NCBI GenBank assembly: GCA_905160935.1 | Contig: CAJHZI010000533.1 | Span: forward strand, 3,190,001-3,254,000 | Length of the DNA stretch: 64,000 nt | Reading direction: 5' to 3' | Source: Enchytraeus crypticus | Lineage: Eukaryota; Annelida; Clitellata; Enchytraeida; Enchytraeidae | Shown here: positions 55,831 to 64,000 of the stretch, in pieces | How positions within the stretch are numbered: the first letter of the stretch is position 1 | How the letters are laid out: every line of letters starts with the position of its first letter | Translations under genes and position numbers: made by a program | Notes under the pieces: generated by a model | Told to the model about the DNA's origin: nothing | Databases searched by the model: none | What the model saw: the letters and a program-made list of their open reading frames with translations, nothing else

Positions 55831-55849
55831 GTCGAACACTTCTTTCATG

Positions 55850-56035
55850 AACACCCATTAGCTACAAAGCATTTAACGTCCGTTTTCATGACCTGAAATG
55901 TATGTCACGGGTGTCACGGAAATTTATTTTCGTGTATGTCACGGGATTCGATCCTAGACGCTTGCAACTCAATCGAGCCAACCTAACCGATATGCATATG
56001 ATGCAACCAGAGTATCTGAGGATACGGGACATAAA
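55850..56035 (-). repeat. tRNA-derived SINE, distinct head
   Basis: On the minus strand: GGTTAGGTTGGCTCGATTGA, GTTGCAAGCGTCTAGGATCG, AATCCCGTGACATACACG, then TGACATACATTTCAGGTCAT, GAAAACGGACGTTAAATGC. A tRNA-like A and B box arrangement joined to a core resembling those of SINE1 and the element at 62935. Confidence 0.55.
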
Positions 56036-57178
56036 TTCCCCTTAGCCCCCCCCCCCCTCTACTTCCAAGTTAGCGAATGCAGACAAACAGTTTTAACAAA
56101 CAAGCTAACTCGTGCTGAGTCCAGAAATGTATACACTGAGCGCACGCTGCACTGAAACAAACAGTTCAGTAGAGATATGGCTCGATAGCTGACCGCCTGT
56201 GGTTTTAAGTTTTTAACTTCGTCAATGCACTATAAAAATACCATGCAAAGAGTATAGGACCATACAAAAGGACCTATGATAAAAGTGTGTAGAAGCTAGC
56301 TACTGCACTTGATGACACTATGAAACCAATTTATCTTCCAAATAAAAAATATTGAATACCGTTCGTTGAAGCAAATCGTTAGCCAGCTTTAACATATATT
56401 GCAGAATCACAGTAGCCTATACGCAGCCTGAATGTACAAAACCTAAGCGTACGCAGGCACACGTATGTGAACACTATAATGAGTATTGTACACCCAAGCA
56501 TACGTTGTTCGGAATAGATCGTTAAATAATGTAAGCTTTTGAAACAATGTAGATCGTTGAACAATGTAAGCTGCCTTACATAATTAAATGTACATCACAC
56601 TAAACTACAGTAATAGGACAGCATGATCAAACGAATTAATCAAATGTTGCACATTAAAAGCAACCAGAATAAGAGCAGACACTCTCGCATTCCTCAAAAC
56701 TGATTTTTCTAAAAACATGGCGGATCACATTAAGGACTTAAAATAGTACAAAAAAACCAACACATCAACACCAACAAGTACACCACATCATCATCATCGA
56801 CTATCACATACCCAATTAGCTTCACGATCCGAAAAAGTGCACATAAACAACGAACAACATGCAACAAGCAACCAGCTAACGTACTATAGCGGTGCGAGCG
56901 TCGCGATTATTAGCCGTAAATCAACGCGGCTTCACTTTGATTAGTACGCGGCTGTAGGTCCATCTCCTTGTTTGTTCATTCCATTATAGCGACCTTACAG
57001 TGTACCAGTGATGTGTCCGGTCCAATATAGCTAGCTATACACGGACCAAACTATGCTGAAAATGTCGTAAATGCTTGTATGCTGGAGCTTAGTAAAGACT
57101 ATTGACGATCAACTGAATATACAATTAATTGAATAAATAATATCCCATGAAACATTTATTTTAAAGAATTAAATTAAT
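56036..57178. other. No gene recognised
   Basis: Includes a C homopolymer at 56046-56058 and otherwise AT-rich unique sequence. No conserved exon found. Confidence 0.4.
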
Positions 57179-57325
57179 GGGCCGAGTTGATGGCTTGTTT
57201 TTAGGTTGTTCGACAGCAGATTAGTGGTGCAGGGCTCAAATCCAATGCTCTCCCCGATACTAAGTTACTAACATGCCATAGAGCAGAAAACTGGTGCTAA
57301 ACTTAGAAAAATTAGCATCGACTTG
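57179..57325 (+). repeat. Diverged SINE1-like element
   Basis: GGGCCGAGTTGATGGCTTG, TTCGACAGCAGATTAGTGGT, GCAGGGCTCAAATCCAATGC (B box), TACTAACATGCCATAGAGCA, GAAAACTGGTGCTAAACTTA. Confidence 0.6.
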
Positions 57326-57587
57326 AGGCTACAACTTAGATTAAATCTTGGTCATTTTTGTTGTAACACTGAAAATGCATTCTAACTATTATCCTTATTA
57401 TTATTATTAGATAATATAGATATCGACCAGTCTTACTTTTATGACTCTCAAGTAAACACAAACTCAAGTGTCACAAAAATTATAAAATTATATCGGCAGT
57501 AAATTCACATATATAAGGTAAGCTTCACTTACTATTTGAATGTATTAAAATGTTGCTGTTGCTTACAGACATTGCGTAGTTCATTGT

Positions 57588-57970
57588 AATTCCTCGTAAA
57601 AGTGTGATTCATTGTCAAATTTGAACGATACAGCCAATAGGAAATAAGTAAACAGACACTAGAAGGTGAAGGCCGGACGCAGTTCGTTGACACACAAATA
57701 CTGCTTCGGTATTGTCGATCTTAGTAGTTTGATCTTAAACTTAATTAAGAGCACAAAATAATCGTTTTCAATGTGTTAGTTTTCCTTAGAAGATAGGAAA
57801 TGGTAAAATGCTTTGCAGCCGTATGTAATCATCAGCTTCTACTGGGTAAATACCAATATAAATGTCAATTTAAGGAACATTTTAGAATTTTTCTTATTAT
57901 GTTCAATGCATTGTTTCGAAACAAACGACTATCAGCTGCAGCGTCTTCACGTGAACGGTGACTTCATGTC
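57588..57970 (+). repeat. R6 copy 2, uninterrupted
   Basis: CCTCGTAAAAGTGTGATTCA, TTGAACGATACAGCCAATAG, AGAAGGTGAAGGCCGGACGC, ATAATCGTTTTCAATGTGTT, AGGAAATGGTAAAATGCTTT, TTCAATGCATTGTTTCGAAA. Represents the pre-insertion state of the copy at 47846. A frame within it (57813-58073) has no family resemblance. Confidence 0.78.
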
Positions 57971-58429
57971 TTTAACGCAGGATAATATGTACACGAATAC
58001 GTTATTTGTAGTGTACGAATTTGTAGTATACAAATTCAACGTGTCGATGCTTAGAATATACACGAAAAGCTAACAAATTTAGTTGTTTTTGACAAGCCGT
58101 ATATTAAATAAAGTTGAAGGAAGCCCCACGGCAGGTTGTTGTGTATGAGGCCAAGGTGGTAATGATCACCGACATTCACTGTACTACATGTAAACACAGC
58201 AGCTCTCAAATCACTTTCATTTTTCAATCAAATCCTAAATTCAATGATAAATGTAACAAAGGAACTGCAACTTTTTTACTGCAGCTAATCATGATCCATA
58301 TGCACAGAAATTTTGGATGATATGGCTGATGGGAATAAAAGATAGTCTTCGCTTTATTTCATTGAGAGAAATCTTAAACCCATGCTGAAATTGAATAGAA
58401 TTCATCTGCAGTTCTGCACGTCTACAGGA

Positions 58430-58705
58430 GATGCTAGGCTAACAGCAGCTAGGCTGCTGCTTCGTAGACCTTTTCAGCAGGTGCTTAGGCCTTAGCTTCG
58501 TGGTTTCCTAGCTTGGCCTATTTCCTAGGTTGAGCTGCTGGCTCTAGCTGCTTCTAAACGTAAGCATTACCTTGTCAGCAGCTAGGACGTAGCTTCATGC
58601 TACCAGGCCCTCAGCCACTACGCTTGCTACAGCAGCTGGGCGACCGCAGCCGAGATTTGCAGCTGGTAGCAGCTGCTAGCTGCTGCTAGCTGCTGCTAAG
58701 GATTA
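58430..58705. repeat. GCAGCTAG-rich low-complexity segment
   Basis: Dense GCAGCTAGG, TAGCTGCTGCTAGCTGCTG and TAGGC words in both orientations. Much richer in G and C than its flanks. Many sub-words are self-complementary, so hairpins are possible. No open frame of note. Confidence 0.8.
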
Positions 58706-59535
58706 ATACTGACGAGGCGTCAAGCTGCTTCGGTGTATTCTAAAAACCGAATGAAATCGCGAATAGAATTAGACTGCAAAAGTTTATATTAATTGGAGTC
58801 TTAAAAAAATTATGATTCCCGATTTAAGGCTTGAAGCACACTCAATATATTTGCATTAGACCATGGAAATGGGGGGGTGGGCCTACAAGGGGCTTGAATC
58901 CTAAAAGTTCCGACTCAAAGTGAATTCCTTCCTGGCTGCTGTAGTCTGTCGTGCAATTTAAGCAAAGAATTAGCTACCAGATTTCTTAACAAACCATCAA
59001 TTCGGAACGTCTGGAACTTGTCCAAGTGAACTGTTTGCTAAAGCACTATAAACTGACCACGTTGAGAAAACATAAATATAAAATTAGCCAGCTAAATTTT
59101 GTAACACTGAATATTTTTAAATCGATTATCTCGAATTTGATGGAAACTTTTCGGATTTCTTGTCAAAAATCGACCGGCGCTACTTTCAGAAATAAACGTA
59201 AGACTTAACTGACGTCACAGTAAGCAACCCACGTGATCGATTTACCTAGGCCATCGAGTACTTTTACATCTACAAATCTGCTTAAATGATTTCGTTAATT
59301 ATTACTTATAAATTCGATTTACAAAGGCTTTTACATTAGTTTCTCAAAGTACTCTCTTTTTTGCATTAGCAGGACAATGTTAAAGGTTTTTTGTAAGTAT
59401 TGTCACAATCATTCGACGTCGTATAGATTACGTGATGTTGGGTTGTTATTGAGAGACGATTTCGTCATGCAATTTGTTTAAATAAAGTAAATTCAGACAC
59501 TTAGCGACAAAATGAAATTTATGGTTCCAAAATTA
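58706..59535. other. No gene recognised
   Basis: AT-rich sequence with GGGGGGGTGGG at 58870-58880. The short frame at 59026-59208 has no family resemblance. Confidence 0.4.
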
Positions 59536-59539
59536 TTAT

Positions 59540-59640
59540 TACTACCGCGACCCAGTTTCAATATTTGTGGGTTCTAATTCTCGTCTCTCCATCACTGATA
59601 TGGCTTTCGAGAAATGCAACTGACCTCACCATCAGCATGC
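59540..59640 (+). repeat. Diverged SINE1 fragment
   Basis: ACCGCGACCCAGTTTCAATA, GTGGGTTCTAATTCTCG (B box), CCATCACTGATATGGCTTTC, GAGAAATGCAACTGACC. Confidence 0.6.
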
Positions 59641-59644
59641 CTTA

Positions 59645-59750
59645 CTGAACTTTTTTTAATCATCATCGTCATGCATCTTCTTCCCTAGATTCCCAGTTTA
59701 ACCAGGGTCGGGATTCCAATAGACCTTCTCCTTACTTTAATTCTCTCTGC
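59645..59750 (+). repeat. R3 element, 5' part
   Basis: Starts after a run of TTTTTTTAATCATCATCGTC, then CTTCTTCCCTAGATTCCCAG, TTTAACCAGGGTCGGGATTC, CAATAGACCTTCTCC. It directly follows the SINE1 fragment. Confidence 0.75.
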
Positions 59751-60764
59751 TTTTTTAACAATTAATCGATTTTATAATGAATAAACTATTTAAATTATAA
59801 TTGATCAGGCCACATGTCGCTGAAATAGATTGAGTTCGTGTGAAATGGGAGTCTCAGCATTCCCAAATCAGCTCACCAGCTAAAAATCACCAGCTAAATT
59901 CCACAAACTAAATAGCAAATAAATAGAAATATATAAATACCACCAACTAAATACCATCAACTAAATCATAGTAGCAAATTCAAAAATGGTTATTTTCATT
60001 GTCGATCATTTTCGAAGATGTTCATTAATTGATAAATATTGTATTTTAGAGACAATACTGCCATAAAAAATTACGATAAAATTTACATGAATAAACAGTA
60101 GTTATGGGAACTCAGGAGAACTCAGTTCCCCTAGATCTCATTTTTTTTAGATGTGATCTCCTGCTAGGGGGCCTATATTAGATATTATTGGGTCTATAAA
60201 TACTTAGCAGGGGCCCGAAAATATTTTACCGATCCACTAGCTCTTAATTCCCACTTTAACCACTGGAAACAAGTACAAAGAATTTATAACCATAGCGTCA
60301 TTCATGAAATGTAGCTCCAGTGCGCATGTACTGAAGAGTTAAATACTGCACTTGTGCGTACACTACGATCAGTGTGGTTTTTAATTCCAGGTAATTTGTT
60401 ATTTTTTCATACATTTTGATCATTCAATATGATAGTAAGGGCTTTTAATTACAAAAGCTCGAACAAATTAGAGTGAAAATACACAAATTGCGTTATAGAT
60501 GATATTGCATTATCTCCAGTTGAAAACTAAGGAGATTACGTCAAAGGTTTGAAAAAAGTAATGAAAATTGTATTCCATTTATACCACATAATATCCTGTT
60601 TGAATTTTCGCAAAATGTGAGGCGAAGGTGATAACTATGAGCATCTTACTCCGCATTTAAGAGAATCAAAACATTTCTAACATTAAATAAGCCAGAAAAA
60701 GGAAATAATGCGCCTGCCCCTCCATATGACTAACTCACCCCCTTGAATTCCAACACAGTCATAG

Positions 60765-60912
60765 AAAGATTAGAATAATAATAACAACAACAACAATTAG
60801 AGTGCTACAGTCATCAATGACAACATCGAGCACTATTGAGACAAAATCAAGCCGGCGAGCAAAAAAAGTAGGTCCAAAAACGGTGCAAATTCCAAAATCC
60901 AGAAATTCAGTC
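60765..60912 (-). repeat. R4 element, inverted
   Basis: On the minus strand: GGATTTTGGAATTTGCACCG, TTTTTGGACC, GGCTTGATTTTGTCTCAATA, GTGCTCGATGTTGTCATTGA, GCACTCTAATTGTTG, then GTTGTTATTATTATT. Confidence 0.82.
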
Positions 60913-61219
60913 CAAAGTAAAGGGAGTTAAAGAAAAGGTGGTTTGGGCGCAGGTCGCTGCTGATGGACACTGGATGGAAAGGAGATGGAAAAGATAGGTC
61001 TTCAACTGCTTATGGAACTGCTCATATGAAAGCAAAGGCTGATGTGATTCAAATGAAGATTTCAATAGAATAGAGATTATATATGCATAGAGATTATTGA
61101 CGATATTAATTGTAAGAATTTTATATTACTGCATTGTTCCTTCTTTTATTAATTTTATGGAAGCTATTATTTTTGTGAAACGGTGATTAAGCTGTACATA
61201 AAAAATAAGGGACTGACTG

Positions 61220-61320
61220 ATGATATGATGTGGGACAGAGAGGATTGTAGAAGATCAATTCGTATCCCGACCCTAACTGTGATTCAACAGAGGATAATTA
61301 TGATGATGATTCTGAGTTAT
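61220..61320 (-). repeat. R3 element, inverted 5' part
   Basis: On the minus strand: ATCATCATAATTATCC, AGTTAGGGTCGGGATACG, TTGATCTTCTACAATCCTCT, CTGTCCCACATCATATCATC, AGTCAGTC. Confidence 0.72.
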
Positions 61321-61544
61321 GTGTGATACCATATAGTCTTTCAATGGTCTTTTACAATGCTCTGAGTAGGCCTAACTAAGCGTTAAATATTAAATTAAGT
61401 AAAAATAAATCACAAACGTGACAATTAGTTGGTTCATCAGTCGTTATTTTTTAATGAATCAACCAATCAATTAATCAATCGTTAATCATCAATATAGGGC
61501 CTACACAAAATTTTCCAAAGCCTGGTATCTTCCTAACGTCAACG

Positions 61545-61790
61545 TATCGGCAATGTCGCCCGGGAGCATTTAACAGGCCGGCCGTCGGCATAGGCCGACC
61601 GTCGGCATTGCGGGGTAGGTGCTAGGGGAGGCGCATATTGACATCCCATACGATTTGTGTAAGTCACACTAGTGGCAGAAGATTGTCAGCTGCCGCCGGC
61701 CTAACATGATCTAGAACAAGAGTGGCGCTAACTGATCGAACGGGGCTTCCGTTAACATTGCCATAACGTTGCTAACAATCTTGAAGCCGA
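61545..61790. other. GC-rich, CpG-containing island-like segment
   Basis: Stands out against AT-rich flanks. Two adjoining near-identical 17-bp words, GGCCGGCCGTCGGCAT and GGCCGACCGTCGGCAT, each partly self-complementary, are followed by GCCGCCGGCC. No conserved exon was found in either orientation. Confidence 0.45.
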
Positions 61791-62131
61791 CCTGTCAAAT
61801 AATTCATCTCAAAGAAAAGATATTTAAAAGATCAACTGCGAAATTAATTGTTACTAAACAGGAATTCCATTAAGTTTAATTTAAATTCTTCGATACGAAA
61901 CCTAATTGAAGAACTAGGACTTGAGGAGATTTATTGTTCTTGCACTAAAGCGTTTTAATATCGATTTTATTGGAACAGTTATAACAATGAAGTAATAAAA
62001 TATTAGACGTCGGAGGATATAGCGATTAAATTGAAGGAAGCCATGATGAGCCTTGAACTGTTGCTATGCGGTCGTCGACTGGTGGCCCTACAGAAGCTGC
62101 AGTCATTCTAATTCACTAATGATTATACAAA

Positions 62132-62166
62132 TAGAATAGAATAGAATAGACTAGAATAGAATAGAA
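62132..62166. repeat. (AATAG)n microsatellite
   Basis: About seven pentanucleotide units of AATAG with one GACTAG change. Confidence 0.9.
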
Positions 62167-62460
62167 AGTACAACAATAAATAGAAAACAAAGAATTTAAA
62201 ACTTCATCTATAACGGTGGAAATTTAGTTTTACATGTTGGGCTTGAAGGCAATACGTACCTAATTGGTTCGATTTGGAACTGCGGTAAAAATAATCTAAA
62301 AGTTATCATAAATGATTCTAACATGAACCTCAGGCATCGCTCGTGATTGAAGCTAATTCTAATATCAGATGTTGTGGCTGACCCATCGGCTTCAATACAT
62401 GTGTGATACTGGTATTGGTGTTGAGCAGGTCAACCCTGAGCTAGTGACATGGGTATTAGG

Positions 62461-62471
62461 CTCTATCTCTC

Positions 62472-62512
<41 letters not shown>

Positions 62513-62520
62513 GTCTCTTG

Positions 62521-62566
<46 letters not shown>
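62461..62566. repeat. (CT)n microsatellite, interrupted
   Basis: About 106 bp of CT with TGTCT and CTTG interruptions, followed by a TTGATTGATT tract at 62636-62672. The Ser/Leu frame is simple sequence. Confidence 0.95.
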
Positions 62567-62709
62567 GTCTATCTCATTTTCTCTGTCACTATTTCGCGTT
62601 CTCTTTCAGTTAATTCTTTTATTCATTTCAGGATTTATTGATTGTTTGATTGATTTATTGATTGATTGATTGACTCATTCATTCATTAAAATTCATTTAT
62701 TATCTTTCT

Positions 62710-62930
62710 CTATATCTCTTTTATTTTATCACTATCGATTCTGCGTATCATTGATGAAAAATAATATAAATTGATGGAATAAATTGTGAATATTTCATTG
62801 AAGTAGGACTGAAACGCAGTTACCAGCTTTCCAGTGGTACAAAGTCTTATTGTCACATGTACTTCTGACAGTAAAACATCAGATGATGCCTTCACTTTTC
62901 TCTTCAGCACGTGTTTTTCAGATCGTTTGG
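62710..62930 (-). other. Weak protein-like segment, unidentified
   Basis: The minus frame reads SKRSEKHVLKRKVKASSDVL, LSEVHVTIRLCTTGKLVTAF, then QSYFNEIFTIYS. The left part looks protein-like and the right part decays into AT-rich codons. No clear splice sites and no recognised family. Confidence 0.12.
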
Positions 62931-62934
62931 AGTG

Positions 62935-63016
62935 AATCGATTTGTAGTGACATGTGATAGGGGGACGTCCCTGACATCATCCTTGTATGAGGAAATGGGC
63001 GTTAAACCTTTATTAA

Positions 63017-63057
<41 letters not shown>
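62935..63057 (+). repeat. SINE core domain with (ATT)n tail
   Basis: TAGTGACATGTGATAGGGGG, ACGTCCCTGACATCATCC, TTGTATGAGGAAATGGGCGT, TAAACC, then about 55 bp of ATT. The core is shared with 41694 (inverted) and resembles that of SINE1. Confidence 0.7.
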
Positions 63058-63059
<2 letters not shown>

Positions 63060-63259
63060 TTTTAATTCTTAGATATTAAAAAAACAATAATTAGGAACTT
63101 AACCTTCTATTCTAAATTAAGCTTATTCGCACTATGGCTAAAATTAATGATTAATTTTTGATATAAACTAATCAATTATTTAGTTTCCATACAAGCTATA
63201 AGTATAATATATCATAGTTATAAAATAGCCTACACCCATTCCTAGGATAAACTTCAATG

Positions 63260-63335
63260 GCCATGGTACTGCAGGCCACTACATGCTACTGTAGGCCACT
63301 ACATGCCACTGCAGGCCACTACATGCCACTGCGCA
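63260..63335 (+). repeat. 20-bp tandem repeat, about 3 units
   Basis: Units of GCCACTGCAGGCCACTACAT, with one unit reading GCTACTGTAGGCC. Confidence 0.88.
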
Positions 63336-63399
63336 AAAATATATACTTAATCGAGCAATTTGGCACTTTCACTAATACCACTAAAATAAAAATATTAGC

Positions 63400-63530
63400 A
63401 AGCAACAAGTAATTAATAACAACAAGTTGGCCTGATTAGTAGCAACAGTAATTAATAGCGACAAGTAATTAATAGCAACAAGTGACTAATAGCAACAAGT
63501 AATTAATAGCAATAAGTAATTAATGCTCAA
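63400..63530 (+). repeat. ~17-bp tandem repeat
   Basis: Units of AGCAACAAGTAATTAAT with substitutions (GCGACAAG, GTGACTAAT, GCAATAAG), about six copies. Confidence 0.85.
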
Positions 63531-63599
63531 ATTTTGTGTATCTAGCTTTTCTGCAGCTGATTATGCTTGACAAGATATAGGAGCAAACAAGTTGGCTAA

Positions 63600-63633
63600 G
63601 TTAATAATTAATAATGATAACAACAACAACAAC

Positions 63634-63683
<50 letters not shown>

Positions 63684-63730
63684 TAATAATAATAATAATA
63701 ATAACTTAATAATAATATTATTAATATTAA
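63600..63730. repeat. (AAT)n microsatellite
   Basis: ACAACAACAACA followed by about 75 bp of AAT and related units. The poly-Leu minus-strand frame is simple sequence. Confidence 0.97.
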
Positions 63731-63783
63731 TAATCGTTGACTGCAATGATATCTGACACTAAGAAGAATCTAGCACAAAGAAA

Positions 63784-63893
63784 AATCTCGGCTTGATTTT
63801 GTTTCTTGCCGGCTTGATTTTGTCTCAATGGTGCTCGATGTTGTCATTGATGACTGCAGCACTCTAATTGTTATTGTTATTATTATTATTAAA
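63784..63893 (+). repeat. R4 element
   Basis: GGCTTGATTTTGTCTCAATG, GTGCTCGATGTTGTCATTGA, TGACTGCAGCACTCTAATTG, TTATTGTTATTATTATT. Truncated at its left end relative to the copy at 60765. Confidence 0.82.
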
Positions 63894-64000
63894 TAAGTCG
63901 TATTTCTCATCTATTTATTTCAATGAAGCTGAAGTTTAGTTCACATCACACTCTTCTTAGAAGTCTTTAGGTTGACAACTAAGAGCGACTTAGAAATTGA

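Overview
This is eukaryotic, clearly AT-rich, intron-containing DNA from an animal, most probably an invertebrate bilaterian. The evidence is two spliced genes of animal families with GT/AG junctions, phase-consistent exons and introns of about 0.9 to 6 kb, together with many animal-type interspersed repeats: tRNA-derived SINEs, a 5S-rRNA-derived SINE, 5'-truncated non-LTR retrotransposons, microsatellites and minisatellites. The phylum cannot be fixed from the sequence alone. There is no sign of bacterial, organellar or intact viral DNA.

Layout. (1) Positions 1-5446, plus strand: the 3' four coding exons of a UBL3-type gene (membrane-anchored ubiquitin-fold protein), at 339-447, 2397-2483, 3411-3488 and 5382-5446. 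The first coding exon lies left of the window. Two of its introns carry tandem repeats that run up to the 3' splice site. (2) About 5450-17890: a spacer between convergent genes, holding the probable UBL3 3'UTR, small tandem repeats and a cluster of three different short retroposons at 14.1-14.8 kb. (3) 17891-37809, minus strand: a complete four-exon gene for a glutaredoxin domain-containing cysteine-rich protein (GRXCR1 / fly CG31559 type), 984 residues by my splice model, with all introns in phase 0. It has a long Ser/Asn-rich N-terminal region and an unusual 220-residue Asn/Ser-rich C-terminal tail. Its 5-6 kb introns are full of LINE and SINE debris. (4) About 38-64 kb: no gene that I can name. 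It holds repeats of at least seven dispersed families, many mini- and microsatellites, one GC-richer candidate exon on the minus strand (54272-54515) and a few orphan reading frames.

Repeat families (my labels). SINE1: tRNA-like head plus a core that includes GAGTGAGGAAACTGACGTTA. R2: begins near CAAGTGGCAGGTCCATGG. R3: contains CAGTTTAACCAGGGTCGGGA. R2 and R3 both end near a GACACGTGCAGT motif. R4: ends in (ATT)n. R5: tRNA-like, B box on the minus strand. R6: a ~0.4 kb unit seen twice. 5S-SINE. LINE-A: RTE-like, ending in a short 3'UTR and (AGAG)n.

The two genes have no evident functional link. UBL3 is a prenylated membrane ubiquitin-fold protein, and GRXCR proteins act in actin-based protrusions in vertebrate hair cells; they are simply tail-to-tail neighbours. 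I did not find a convincing new multi-gene system. The most interesting items are the GRXCR C-terminal extension, the splice-site-abutting tandem repeats in UBL3, the 5S-derived SINE, the nested insertions in R6, and the unidentified exon at 54.3-54.5 kb.
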